Source: Synechococcales cyanobacterium GL140_1_metabinner_5_sub (GTDB lineage Bacteria; Cyanobacteriota; Cyanobacteriia; Cyanobacteriales; Chamaesiphonaceae). From it: a stretch of 64,000 nucleotides of DNA. Positions 19,985 through 29,015 of this stretch are shown one piece after another (the stretch's first letter is position 1; each line of letters starts with the position of its first letter). The notes beneath the pieces are model-generated. The model saw only the letters and a list, made by a program, of their open reading frames with translations. It was not told the DNA's origin and did not search any database. A program made the position numbers and the translations under genes. Where the stretch lies: contig JANYHM010000079.1 of the NCBI GenBank assembly GCA_025359065.1, positions 1 to 64,000 on the forward strand. The letters run 5' to 3'.

Positions 19985-20671
19985 CTAATCATCTTGCTCC
20001 TGATCTCGCTTAATGGGCACTCCAATTCGGTTGGCTCTTTGGGAAGGTGGAGTATATAAAGACATCAGACCCCGCATCTTTTCGGCTAAGACTAAGTGAT
20101 GGTATAAGATCATGTTCTTCGATCGGCGATCGACCCCGGTTTTGCAGTGGCTCAGAAAAATCCGATAGCCAGAATCTAGCACTAGCCAACAATAATAGTG
20201 TTTCTTCTTCTCTCCAGCCCAATATTGACTGACCTCGATATCTGCCACTTCATTGAAATGAAAATAGGTGCTTAGTTCTACCCCGACACCATTGGTAGTC
20301 ACCCGCTCAATTTGCCGCCGCGATTTATCAAAAGTCCAGATAGCAAAGCAGGGATGGAAGCAAGCAACATATACAGTAGGAATTACCAGTACTGCTATCC
20401 CAATCCAATAAGCATCAGCAGGCACCACGGTAAGATCTAAGTCGAATTGTGCTTTGAACCAAGGCTTAGCCATTAAAGGTAGCGGCGAGAAAAAAGCTGC
20501 AACTGGCGACAAAAAGAACGCCAAAGCTTCTAAATAATCGGTCCAAGCCTTTTTGATGGCCTTCGATCGGGGCAGTGAACCTCGCTGAAAAGTCAGAGTA
20601 GTTGGAGTTTCGTGAATTAGCTCTAGACGTTGAGGGTAATATTTACGGATTTGGCGGCGAATCGAGGTCAT
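19985..20671 (-). CDS. conserved hypothetical membrane protein
   Basis: The 228-residue protein has two clear hydrophobic segments, near residues 48-66 (EALAFFLSPVAAFFSPLPLM) and 85-110 (YWIGIAVLVIPTVYVACFH). A C-terminal cytoplasmic half follows that looks like a PH-like beta domain: WTFDKSRRQIERVTTNGVG then YHFNEVADIEV-type strands. I recognise no named family. It lies 100 bp upstream of ligA on the same strand. A C-terminal acidic tail (RDQEQDD) closes it. Confidence 0.65.
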   Translation of the reverse strand: MTSIRRQIRKYYPQRLELIHETPTTLTFQRGSLPRSKAIKKAWTDYLEALAFFLSPVAAFFSPLPLMAKPWFKAQFDLDLTVVPADAYWIGIAVLVIPTVYVACFHPCFAIWTFDKSRRQIERVTTNGVGVELSTYFHFNEVADIEVSQYWAGEKKKHYYCWLVLDSGYRIFLSHCKTGVDRRSKNMILYHHLVLAEKMRGLMSLYTPPSQRANRIGVPIKRDQEQDD

Positions 20672-20972
20672 AGTAGACGATGTGAGCGGTTATTGCTAAC
20701 ATACCCAGACCATAATTACAAAGTACCTTTATTTCCAAGAATAAATTAACAAATCTGGGAAGGCGCTGATACTCGGTCAAGTGAACGATCTGGAAGACAA
20801 CTTGAGGCGATCTAAATCACAGAAAGAAATTTCTTTCGATGGAAAAAGATACTCTGCTAATTCCTTGTATTCCCTTTCCCAAAAGGGTTGTGTCGATTTA
20901 GCGATGCTGATTGATCTAACAAATACTTGATCGACTTGTAATTTCATCTCAATTTCACACTACTGGGCAATA

Positions 20973-21090
20973 CTGAAGACATGTCAAAGGTGTTCATTGG
21001 TTATTTATTTAATGCCAACTCAACATCTTCAGATCACACACCACGAAAACTTACTGCTCCCGCTTCTCTTGTAGAGGTGGGTTATTTTTT
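20973..21090 (+). ncRNA. candidate small RNA with terminator
   Basis: In the 497-bp gap 20672-21168, CTGAAGA (20973-20979) pairs with TCTTCAG (21026-21032), extended by TGT/ACA after a two-base bulge. An unpaired stretch ATCACACACCACGAAAAC follows. A terminator-like hairpin then begins CCCGCTTCTCT at 21059 and is followed by TTATTTTTT. Two hairpins around an unpaired CACAC segment recall the layout of cyanobacterial Yfr1, but its conserved ACTCCTCACAC is absent. The rest of the gap holds nothing recognised. Confidence 0.3.
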
Positions 21091-21168
21091 GCCAAATTTT
21101 TACTGACTGCATTTCCGGCTGGATGATTTTGCTATAGTGAGGGAGTAAAATTCCGCCTGACGTAAATT

Positions 21169-21858
21169 ATGCGGCTATTACTAGTAGAAGACGAACCAGA
21201 TTTAGGTGCAGCTATCCAGCAGACCCTCACCCAATCGGCCTATGTAGTGGACTGGGTACAGGATGGAGATTTAGCTTGGGAGTATCTCACATCCAATTGG
21301 ACGAAGTATGAAATGGCGATCTTTGACTGGCTGTTACCTGGTTTATCGGGCATTGAGCTATGTCAACGCTTGCGCAGCCAATCTCAGGCTCTGCCAATTT
21401 TGATGCTGACTGCACGAGACAGCATGGAAGACAAGGTGATGGGGCTAGATGCGGGAGCCGATGATTATTTAGTCAAGCCCTTTGGCATGGCAGAGCTATT
21501 AGCCAGACTGCGGGCTTTGCAGCGTCGATCGCCCCAGTTACAATCCCAGCAATTACAGGCGGGGGATCTGCTGTTAGACTACAACACTAGAACGGTGATG
21601 CAGATTTCTGGCCAGAATCATCTGCCGGTTTCGTTGACTACCAAAGAGCTGCAAATGTTGGAATATCTCATGCGTCACCCCGATCGGATCTTAACCAGTG
21701 AGCAGATTCGCGCCCAAATTTGGTCTTTGGATTCCGATAGCTTTAGTAATGTGGTGGCCGCTCAAATGCGTTTATTACGCCGAAAGCTGGCTGATATTGA
21801 ATGTCAAAGCACAATCGAGACAGTGCGCGGAGTAGGCTATCGATTTGTGGTTGGTTAA
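21169..21858 (+). CDS. OmpR/PhoB-family response regulator (RppA-like)
   Basis: The 229-residue protein has a receiver domain with acidic pocket (VEDEP), phospho-acceptor Asp53 in IFDWLLPGLSG, and the conserved Lys in YLVKPFG. A C-terminal winged helix of the OmpR type ends GVGYRFVVG. The LLPGLSGIELCQRLR stretch is close to the RppA/NrsR/CopR subgroup of cyanobacteria. The stop is 3 bp from the histidine kinase start, so they form a coupled pair. The signal is unknown. A probable -10 (TATAGT) sits about 35 bp upstream. Confidence 0.92.
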   Translation: MRLLLVEDEPDLGAAIQQTLTQSAYVVDWVQDGDLAWEYLTSNWTKYEMAIFDWLLPGLSGIELCQRLRSQSQALPILMLTARDSMEDKVMGLDAGADDYLVKPFGMAELLARLRALQRRSPQLQSQQLQAGDLLLDYNTRTVMQISGQNHLPVSLTTKELQMLEYLMRHPDRILTSEQIRAQIWSLDSDSFSNVVAAQMRLLRRKLADIECQSTIETVRGVGYRFVVG

Positions 21859-21861
21859 GTC

Positions 21862-23244
21862 ATGCAAAGAAATAAACTGTTTAGTAGAACTCGCTGGAGA
21901 TTAGCATTTTCTTATGCTGCCGCCATGGCAATTATTTTAGGTATTATGGGTGGCATTTGGTATGTCACTACCCAACACATTTTGATGTTTAGCGCCACTA
22001 AAGAGTTAGAGTCTTTTGTGGGAGTTATGCACAAAGAAATTGAAACCAATCTCAACAAGCCAGGAGAAGTCTCTAAAGACGTGCTGGTTTTTATGCCCCA
22101 GATATGTGTGTCTGATAATAAATGCCCAGAAAAAAAACAGCAGTTTCATCGTTATCTTAAGTCTACTCTAGTTAACGAATATCACATTCAAATGTTCGAT
22201 AAAAATAGTAAATTAATTGCGGCTACTGATAACCAATTACCTCCTAAACTAAATATTATTCCGGCAAAACAGCAGTTAATTGTAGATGTGTCTGATGGTC
22301 GTAATTACTTGCAAAAATCTATGTTGTTGCACGATAACCAACGACGAGACTGGGGATATTTGCAGGTCAGCCGTGACTTACAAGATGTGGCTGATAATCT
22401 GAAGGAAGTACGCTGGTTGTTAACTGTGGGTTTACCGATCGCTTGGGTAGTAATTTTAATTGCTAGCTGGTTGTTAGCCGGGTCGGCCATGAAGCCGATC
22501 TATCGCTCTTATCAGCATATTCAACAATTTACTGCTGATGCAGCCCATGAGCTACGGACTCCCTTGGCCGCAACTCAGGCCACAGTAGAATCTACGTTAT
22601 TGCAACCAGGGGCGGAATGGCCGCAGATACAAGAAGTGTTGATTATTATTCAACGCCAAAACCAAAGACTGATCCAGCTAGTTGCCGATTTATTGTTATT
22701 GTCACGAATTGATCTGCGGGCTTATGGTGGCAAAAGTACTGGCTTTCGTCAAGAGTGGGAAGCCTGTTGCCTAAATAATATTGTGGCTGATTTAGATGAA
22801 GAGCTAGCCGCCATGGCGATCGCGGCGGATATTCAGTTTAATACAGTGATGGGAGTTAATCATGCACTGTGGGTGTGGGGCAATAGTGAACAGCTATATC
22901 GGCTGGTGACAAATTTAATTGTGAATGCTATCAAATATACTCCTCCCAAAGGTCAGGTGACAGTTTTTCTGCGTCAGCGAAATCGGATGGCGATTATTCA
23001 GGTGCAAGATACCGGGGTGGGCATTGATCCTAAGGCACAGAGAAGAATTTTTGATCGATTTTATCGGGTTTATAATAATCGATCGCGCCATGATGGAGGT
23101 TCGGGCTTAGGGCTGGCTATTGTGAAGTCGATCGCGACTCTCCATCGTGGGCGATTAAATGTGCAGAGCAAGGTGGGGCAGGGCAGTCTGTTTACTTTGG
23201 AGCTGCCCAAATTGGGGACTAGGGTGAAGGAGCCTAAATATTAG
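21862..23244 (+). CDS. sensor histidine kinase (RppB-like)
   Basis: This 460-residue kinase has two membrane helices (near residues 17-35 and 185-208) enclosing a periplasmic sensor region of about 150 residues with a CVSDNKCPEKK cysteine pair. The H-box follows (AHELRTPLAA, His near 229), then N (NLIVNAIKYTPP), G1 (VQDTGVGID), F and G2 (GGSGLGLAIVKS) boxes. It is the cognate partner of the adjacent regulator. The layout is that of RppB/NrsS/CopS kinases. Its last 4 bp overlap the end of the convergent GTPase gene. Confidence 0.93.
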   Translation: MQRNKLFSRTRWRLAFSYAAAMAIILGIMGGIWYVTTQHILMFSATKELESFVGVMHKEIETNLNKPGEVSKDVLVFMPQICVSDNKCPEKKQQFHRYLKSTLVNEYHIQMFDKNSKLIAATDNQLPPKLNIIPAKQQLIVDVSDGRNYLQKSMLLHDNQRRDWGYLQVSRDLQDVADNLKEVRWLLTVGLPIAWVVILIASWLLAGSAMKPIYRSYQHIQQFTADAAHELRTPLAATQATVESTLLQPGAEWPQIQEVLIIIQRQNQRLIQLVADLLLLSRIDLRAYGGKSTGFRQEWEACCLNNIVADLDEELAAMAIAADIQFNTVMGVNHALWVWGNSEQLYRLVTNLIVNAIKYTPPKGQVTVFLRQRNRMAIIQVQDTGVGIDPKAQRRIFDRFYRVYNNRSRHDGGSGLGLAIVKSIATLHRGRLNVQSKVGQGSLFTLELPKLGTRVKEPKY

Positions 23245-24827
23245 ACCGTATCAGCCTCTGCCGAAACCTCTTTAAAGTCTTGCCCCGCATCATCAACCGG
23301 CAATGCAATCAACTCGTCCCGCAATCTAGCCATGATGGTTTTATTATCAATATCTTTCAATATCTCCCGCATTACCGTGTTGGCACCCAATCGACCCCAG
23401 GTGCTGCCTTTAGCTAAATAAACCTGTGCTGCTTTGCCCACAGCGTAAGCACCATAGCCTGCGATCGCCCCCTGTAAAATTCCTCCAGCAAAGTAGCCGG
23501 GTACTGCCGCCCAACTAAAGCTGGCAACATCTAATAAATTATCGCTGCGACCAATTCCAAACACCAGTACTGTCAATATTTCGCCTAACAGCAAGCTAGC
23601 CCCGCTAAATAATACTCCAGCGATCGGCTTACTGGTTTGATAGCTAGTAATTGGCAAATTATATAACTTGGCCAGAGAGCGCACCATTACTAAATCAATA
23701 AAAATACCCACCACTACATCAAAAAAGACGATCGGGTTGAGGGCGATCGCTAAAGCCTTGTATTGAGCAAATTTCCAGACTAACTGCTGAGACTCTGCGG
23801 CCATGGCACTGAGAGTAGTTTCGGCTAAATGGTTTTCGGTGGAGCGTGCCTGTACCAAAGCATTGATCGCCAACAGCGAAGGGCCTTCGGCTGCCAATAG
23901 ATTTAGGATTTTTACTTTCAGCGGTTCTACCTGAGGGACTGGTTTTTCCCAGGTGTTCTTGCTGGTGCCATCGGGATACTCGGTGCGTACCTGCATGGCC
24001 GCTGGATCGGCGGCTACCATTACCACTTCGTCGGCTGAGAGTAAACGGTGCAGCATTTCACTGGTGGCCGTGGCTGCGGTAGATGCTACTGGTTCGGTGG
24101 GCTCGTTGCCCAAATTTTGTAATTCGGAATATATTGTCTGGCGTTCTTGTTCTGGATAGAGATCTGACTTATTAAAGACCAGCAGCAAAGGCTTTTGAGC
24201 CGTGCGTAGCTCACAGAGCGCCTGGTATTCTAGCTTGGTGATATCGCCAGCAATGATAAATAAAATCAAATCGGCCTTGCTAGCAATTTCTTGCGCCATC
24301 TGCCCGCGAATCTCGCCGTTGATTTCATCTAGTCCGGGCGTGTCAATCAGGTCAATTTGGATTTGGGGGTTAGGTTGCCAACGCACCGATCGAGGAAATT
24401 TGGTCACGCCATTTAATGGGCCAACATCTAAAACCTGCTCGCCAATTAAGGCATTCAGTACCGCTGACTTGCCGCGACTCACCAAACCAAACACGGCAAT
24501 GCAGTACAGACTCCGATCAAGCTTGCTCAAAGTTTCATTCAATAGGGCAATATCAGCTTGGGCACCGGCTGGTGCGTTGGTCTGGTAACGTTCTAAGCTA
24601 TTTTTCAAGCTCGCTCTGGCCAGCTCAAAGCGATTTTCTTCTAATGTTTTGGTGGGTGAATTAGCTGTTTCCCCAATTGGATCACCGTCAAATGCTGGGG
24701 GTGCTGGTATCTCTAATTGGGGCTCCAAAAATGGATCTGGAATATCAGCAGAGGTGCCTGATAGCTTAGGTTCTGACGGATTTTGGTTCTCTAGATCGGT
24801 CACGGCGACGGTATCCTTGAAGATCAC
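23241..24827 (-). CDS. GTPase with DUF697-type membrane domain
   Basis: The 528-residue protein has an acidic, proline-rich N-terminus, then a G domain: P-loop GLVSRGKSAVLNALIG, G3 DLIDTPGLDE, G4 FNKSDLYP. From about residue 350 a hydrophobic part begins (NPIVFFDVVVGIFIDLVMVRSL; GVLFSGASLLLGEILTVLVFG), matching the DUF697-containing GTPases common in cyanobacteria. Dynamin-like or membrane-stress roles have been proposed for relatives; none is shown here. It ends convergently with the histidine kinase, overlapping by 4 bp. Confidence 0.85.
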   Translation of the reverse strand: MIFKDTVAVTDLENQNPSEPKLSGTSADIPDPFLEPQLEIPAPPAFDGDPIGETANSPTKTLEENRFELARASLKNSLERYQTNAPAGAQADIALLNETLSKLDRSLYCIAVFGLVSRGKSAVLNALIGEQVLDVGPLNGVTKFPRSVRWQPNPQIQIDLIDTPGLDEINGEIRGQMAQEIASKADLILFIIAGDITKLEYQALCELRTAQKPLLLVFNKSDLYPEQERQTIYSELQNLGNEPTEPVASTAATATSEMLHRLLSADEVVMVAADPAAMQVRTEYPDGTSKNTWEKPVPQVEPLKVKILNLLAAEGPSLLAINALVQARSTENHLAETTLSAMAAESQQLVWKFAQYKALAIALNPIVFFDVVVGIFIDLVMVRSLAKLYNLPITSYQTSKPIAGVLFSGASLLLGEILTVLVFGIGRSDNLLDVASFSWAAVPGYFAGGILQGAIAGYGAYAVGKAAQVYLAKGSTWGRLGANTVMREILKDIDNKTIMARLRDELIALPVDDAGQDFKEVSAEADTV

Positions 24828-24972
24828 TTTTTCGCCAGTCTAACAGTCTTTCGCCAGATTAAGCCGCCATCTATGGGTGGTGGAGATGGCTAGCGTGGTA
24901 AACTTTTATTAAACATCAGTCACTTTGCAGCGAGTAGATATCTCGTAGGTTCAAGAAGGCAGGTTCAGGAAG

Positions 24973-26619
24973 TTGAAAGATTACTGGTTTCTCAATGCAG
25001 TGATTGCCCTGGGTAGCGGTAGCATTTTAGGATTGCTGCTCAATCCTGGTGTGACCCCATTAATCGGCTGCGCATGTGCTCTGACCAGTGTGGGCAGCTT
25101 TTGGGTGGTCAAGCGCATTGAAAAATACCGTTTAGATCGATCGGGCAAGTCTTTAAATGCCAAAATTCATCATTTAAGTCTGCGAGCGCAAGCCATTCAA
25201 GAAAATGTGCTGGTTGCAGAAGATCAGCGCACTCGTTTACAGATGGAAATTGTCAGCCATCAAAATCAGGTTATGGCTCTCGAAGCCGCGCGGAAAAGGA
25301 TCGCGGGGGAAACAGCCACCATTGAATCGCAGTTGTTATTGCTGCAAGCTGAGAAAAAACTCTTGGAAGCCAGCTTGGAGCAGCCCTTGGCGACCAAAGC
25401 TGTAAATACTCTCAAACAAAATAATCGTACTAAAGATCGCATCGCGGCTCAGCAAGAATCTTTGGCGACCTTGACCACCGAGATTGCAGAGCGCAGCTTA
25501 GAACATCAACAATTAACCGCTAAAATTGAGAATTTGGTAGCCGATCGCACCGCCGCTGCCGCCAAATGCAAGGAATTAAAAACCCAAGAAAAACAGCTAG
25601 AGCAGTCTTTACAACATTTGCAGGCTCAAGTTACTCAGCAGTCTATTTTGCAAACTCAAGTCACAGAGCTACATAAAGAACGGGAGCAATTACAAGAATC
25701 GATCGACTGGCTGCGCACCGATCGAGATCAAATTATTGCCCAGTCTCAATCCCAGTTGCAGGAGCTATTAGAAAAAGAGCAGGCCACGCGACAGTCGGTG
25801 AATGAGCTGCAACAAGAAGCCATTAAACATGAGCAGACTCAAGAACGGGTTGAGGCTCTCTATAAGGAATGGCAGGATTTAGAAGATTCAATGAAATTGT
25901 TGGCTCAGCAAAAAGCCGCCAAAGAAGCCGAGATGGCGGAGCTGCAACCAATTATTCAGATGTTGGAGCAGTCCCGAGAACATTTTATGTCGGAGGTAGC
26001 TGAGTTGACAGCGCAAAAAGAGCAGCTCGATGAATTTACCGTTGAGCTTATTCAGCAGAAAACTGAGCAGGAAGCAGAGATCGCCGAGATTCAGCCTTTG
26101 CTGCAAACTTTGGAAGTATCTCGCAGTCAATTTATGACCGAGTTAGCGGAGCTGACGACACAAAAAGAGCAGCTAGAACGTTCTCTTGCTGAACTTGCCA
26201 CCCGCAGAGAAATTAGGGAAGCTGAAGTAGCTGCAATTAGGCCAACCGTCATTACCTTAGAACAAACTCGGGAGCAGTTGATGGCCGAAGTAGCCGAGCT
26301 GCGATCGCAAAAAGTTCGGTTGGACCAGACTAATTTGCAAGCAGAGAACCTGGCCATGGAGTCTTCGCTAGCATCGGAGCCACTGTTTTCTGATTTAACG
26401 GCTTGGCAAGACAAGTTTGAAGATGAAAATATTCGCGCGGTGTTTGAGCATTTATATGAGTATGGTTCCTTGACCGAGGCAGAGTTGACCCAAATGCTGG
26501 AGGGAAATCCTCGCAAGGCAAGACAGTTTGCATTGAAGTTTGATGAGTATTTGATGTATGTGCCTTTTGCAGCCAGAGTCGAGGTCGGAGCAGCGGGCAA
26601 GCGTTATGTGCGTAACTAG
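24973..26619 (+). CDS. membrane-anchored long coiled-coil protein with C-terminal winged-helix-like domain
   Basis: The 548-residue protein starts with two short hydrophobic segments (NAVIALGSGSILGLLL and GCACALTSVGSFWVV), then about 400 residues of coiled coil, and ends in a compact domain (ENIRAVFEHLYEYGSLTEAELTQML..FALKFDEYL) that looks like a winged helix. The last part of the coiled coil has three related units of about 47 residues with AELTxQKEQL and EAEIAEIQPLLQTLE. TTG at 24973 is the only start that keeps the membrane anchor; AGGA lies just upstream. Its last 14 bp overlap folK. Function unknown. Confidence 0.75.
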   Translation: MKDYWFLNAVIALGSGSILGLLLNPGVTPLIGCACALTSVGSFWVVKRIEKYRLDRSGKSLNAKIHHLSLRAQAIQENVLVAEDQRTRLQMEIVSHQNQVMALEAARKRIAGETATIESQLLLLQAEKKLLEASLEQPLATKAVNTLKQNNRTKDRIAAQQESLATLTTEIAERSLEHQQLTAKIENLVADRTAAAAKCKELKTQEKQLEQSLQHLQAQVTQQSILQTQVTELHKEREQLQESIDWLRTDRDQIIAQSQSQLQELLEKEQATRQSVNELQQEAIKHEQTQERVEALYKEWQDLEDSMKLLAQQKAAKEAEMAELQPIIQMLEQSREHFMSEVAELTAQKEQLDEFTVELIQQKTEQEAEIAEIQPLLQTLEVSRSQFMTELAELTTQKEQLERSLAELATRREIREAEVAAIRPTVITLEQTREQLMAEVAELRSQKVRLDQTNLQAENLAMESSLASEPLFSDLTAWQDKFEDENIRAVFEHLYEYGSLTEAELTQMLEGNPRKARQFALKFDEYLMYVPFAARVEVGAAGKRYVRN

Positions 26620-27109
26620 CTGTGCCATTGGCCTAGGCAGTAATTTGGGCGATAGTCAAAGGCTGTTAGATTTAGCTATTAAGTCTCTGGATGATCATCT
26701 ACAGATTGAAGTGATCCAGGTGGCTGGTTACTACTCTACCAAACCAATTGGGCCACCTCAGCCAGATTATTTGAACAGTGCGGTGACGATCGCTACGAGT
26801 CTTTCTCCCTGGGAATTATTGATGGTGTTGCAGTCGATCGAAAACAACAGTGGCCGGGAACGGCAGGTGCATTGGGGCGCGAGGACTTTGGATTTGGATT
26901 TATTGTTGTACGGCTGTTGGTATATTAATACTTCCAATCTCCAAGTTCCTCATCCTTATATGGCCGATCGGGGGTTTGTACTGGTTCCTTTGGCCGAAAT
27001 CGCTGGGGATTGGTGGTGTGGGGAGAAATTAGTCCAGGATTTGTGGTCGGTGGTCGATCGGGCTGGAGTCAAGCTTGAATGTAGGGTGGACACTTTTAGA
27101 TTTGTTTAA
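26606..27109 (+). CDS. folK: 6-hydroxymethyl-7,8-dihydropterin pyrophosphokinase
   Basis: HPPK transfers pyrophosphate from ATP to hydroxymethyldihydropterin in folate synthesis. From ATG 26606 the product has 167 residues and begins MCVTSCAIGLGSNLGDS, the usual start. It contains VAGYYSTKPIGPPQPDYLNSA (in parts), RERQVHWGARTLDLDLLLYG with the Mg-binding DxD, and VPHPYMADRGFVLVPL. It overlaps the preceding coiled-coil gene by 14 bp in another frame, suggesting coupled translation. Confidence 0.94.
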   Translation: MCVTSCAIGLGSNLGDSQRLLDLAIKSLDDHLQIEVIQVAGYYSTKPIGPPQPDYLNSAVTIATSLSPWELLMVLQSIENNSGRERQVHWGARTLDLDLLLYGCWYINTSNLQVPHPYMADRGFVLVPLAEIAGDWWCGEKLVQDLWSVVDRAGVKLECRVDTFRFV

Positions 27110-27189
27110 GGGATAATAAACCCAGCGGTTCTGTTGGTGATAGTTAGCACCTCAGTCTATTACTAATTCACTCGTTTACCTTTATTACT

Positions 27190-28155
27190 ATGCAGCTCTT
27201 TATCGATACGAATATCCTGTTGTCTTTTTATGCTCTGAATCAAGAAGATTTGGGGGAGCTGCGGAAGTTGGCCGATCGAGTAATCAACAAAGAAGTAACG
27301 CTGCTGATTACTGACCAAATTATCGACGAGTTCTATCGGAACCGGGAACAGCGCCTTGAAGGCAGCCTAAAGTCTTTTTATGGCCAAACCTTTAATCCTC
27401 AGCTTCCGCAGATTTGTGAGAACTATGCCGAAGAAGCAGACAGATGGCGCAGTGCTTTGAAAGAGTATGAACAGGCTCATAGCGTGATGGTGGCACGGGT
27501 GGCGATCGACATTAAAGCCAAAAACCTGCAAACCGATCAAATAATCCGCAGCTTTTTTGAAAATGGTCATAAGGTGGCGTTAGACCAAGCCATTATCGAT
27601 CGGGCGAGGTTACGTATGAGCGTGGGCAATCCACCGGGAAAAAACAATTCTTTGGGTGATGCGATTAACTGGGAGTGTTTGCTAAATATAGTGCCAGATC
27701 AGACCGATTTATTTTTGATTAGTGGTGACAAAGATTATAGTTCTCCGTTGGGTGACGATGAGCTGAGTGGTTTTTTGCGAGATGAATGGGCGCGGCGTAA
27801 GCAGTCCAAGATTCTTTTCTATCGGCGGTTGTCAGCTTTCTTTAAGGATCAGTTCCCAGATATTGGGATGGCTAATTCCCGCGATCGAGATTATTTAGTG
27901 CGGGAGTTATCCAACTGTCAGTCTTTGGCAGATGTGCAAAAGATTGTCGCACGGCTTAGTAGTTATCCCGAGTTCACGGCTGGTCAAGCTAACAGCATTT
28001 TGTTGGCAGCGTTGAATAACCAGCGGGTGGCATGGTCGATCGACGATGACAATATTTATAGCTTTTTGCTAGGTATTATGACTCGCTACCAGCAATACTT
28101 GGATGTAGAGATGCTCGATCAATTAAAGTCTTTGTTTGAGCAGAGGTTATCCTAG
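27190..28155 (+). CDS. PIN-domain protein (DUF4935-like)
   Basis: The 321-residue protein opens with MQLFIDTNILLSFYAL, the PIN nuclease start with the first catalytic Asp. A second acidic cluster is in ITDQIIDEFYRNRE, and a later one in NSLGDAINWECLL and ISGDKDYSSPLGDD, giving the usual four acidic residues. The extra C-terminal 110 residues are helical. This size and layout fit the DUF4935 PIN group rather than small VapC toxins. No antitoxin gene lies beside it. RNA or other nucleic-acid cleavage is likely; the target is unknown. Confidence 0.75.
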   Translation: MQLFIDTNILLSFYALNQEDLGELRKLADRVINKEVTLLITDQIIDEFYRNREQRLEGSLKSFYGQTFNPQLPQICENYAEEADRWRSALKEYEQAHSVMVARVAIDIKAKNLQTDQIIRSFFENGHKVALDQAIIDRARLRMSVGNPPGKNNSLGDAINWECLLNIVPDQTDLFLISGDKDYSSPLGDDELSGFLRDEWARRKQSKILFYRRLSAFFKDQFPDIGMANSRDRDYLVRELSNCQSLADVQKIVARLSSYPEFTAGQANSILLAALNNQRVAWSIDDDNIYSFLLGIMTRYQQYLDVEMLDQLKSLFEQRLS

Positions 28156-28278
28156 ACTATTAGAGAAATTCCTGATAAGACCTAAGCTCCGTTATTCCCG
28201 GGCAACAGATATGCTAAAATTTATGACATATTGCGAAATCTTAAAGCACACTTTATTACACTCTATTTTTGGTGAATT

Positions 28279-28479
28279 ATGGGACAGCGGACAAAGCTAG
28301 GTGATATTCTCAGACCACTGAACTCCGAATACGGCAAAGTAGTTCCAGGTTGGGGCACCACTCCAGTTATGGGCATCTTCATGGCCTTGTTCTTGGTATT
28401 TTTATTGATTATTCTTCAGATCTACAACTCCTCATTGGTGTTGGATGGGTTCTCCGTGAACTGGAACGGTGGACAATAA
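28279..28479 (+). CDS. psbH: photosystem II reaction center protein H
   Basis: PsbH is a one-helix subunit of photosystem II needed for stable assembly and for bicarbonate/QB-site function. The 66-residue product has the classic features: [27 protein letters not shown], written here as the family's N-terminal stretch in two parts, then the helix [20 protein letters not shown] and the tail LDGFSVNW. The phosphorylatable threonine of plants is absent, as in all cyanobacteria. A TATGCTAAAATTT stretch about 75 bp upstream may be its promoter. psbN, usually divergent from psbH, is not seen in the gap. Confidence 0.98.
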   Translation: MGQRTKLGDILRPLNSEYGKVVPGWGTTPVMGIFMALFLVFLLIILQIYNSSLVLDGFSVNWNGGQ

Positions 28480-28536
28480 GTTAAAAAGGTCAAGCTATTA
28501 AATCGTCTTTGAGGCTATATTTAAGGCCAAACATTA

Positions 28537-28563
28537 AAGCAGGAGCTTACCCTCCTGCTTTTT
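28537..28563 (+). terminator. intrinsic terminator of psbH
   Basis: AAGCAGGAG (28537-28545) pairs with CTCCTGCTT (28552-28560), followed by TTT, 58 bp past the psbH stop. Confidence 0.85.
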
Positions 28564-28578
28564 CATACCCCAAAAAAC

Positions 28579-28875
28579 ATGAGCAAAGAACTAACACCCC
28601 AGAAACACCCCCAAGAACGGCGCGATCGAGAGGCTTTAAACCTCATCTCCCAAAGCGCCGTAGGCGACCCCTTAGCCTTGGCCGAGCTGGCTAGACTGCG
28701 AATTCGGTACGAAGGATTTCCGGGGGCGATCGAAATCAAAGAAACTCTCGATCAAATCTTGCACCGCTGGAACCTCACTGAAGCGGAACTGTTTGCCAAA
28801 ACTCGTGAGATACATCAGAGCGAGCGAATTTATCAAGTTAAGAGCAAATTTAACCCCCAAGAAGACTGGACTTAA
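28579..28875 (+). CDS. DUF3288-like small cyanobacterial protein
   Basis: The 98-residue soluble protein begins MSKELTPQKHPQERRDREAL and contains LAELARLRIRYEGFPGA and WNLTEAELFAKTREIH, which I associate with DUF3288, a small family restricted to cyanobacteria. No catalytic residues or cofactor motifs are visible. It lies just after the psbH terminator and has no close neighbour downstream. The function is not known. Confidence 0.75.
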   Translation: MSKELTPQKHPQERRDREALNLISQSAVGDPLALAELARLRIRYEGFPGAIEIKETLDQILHRWNLTEAELFAKTREIHQSERIYQVKSKFNPQEDWT

Positions 28876-29015
28876 CCCAAACAGAGCAATAAACTAACTA
28901 AATTTGAGGCTCTATGGTAGATCGGTATTGGCAATATGGTATTCTTGTTGCTGGCTATTGCGACCGCAGCGGCTGAGTTTTCGTTGATCCATTCTGTAGT
29001 TAGTTGAGTTTTATC

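Noticed and set aside
20973-21090. Identification of the candidate sRNA as Yfr1
   Set aside because: The ultraconserved ACTCCTCACAC motif of Yfr1 is missing; only the general layout is similar.
27190-28155. PIN protein as a VapC toxin of a toxin-antitoxin pair
   Set aside because: It is more than twice the VapC size and has no adjacent small antitoxin gene.
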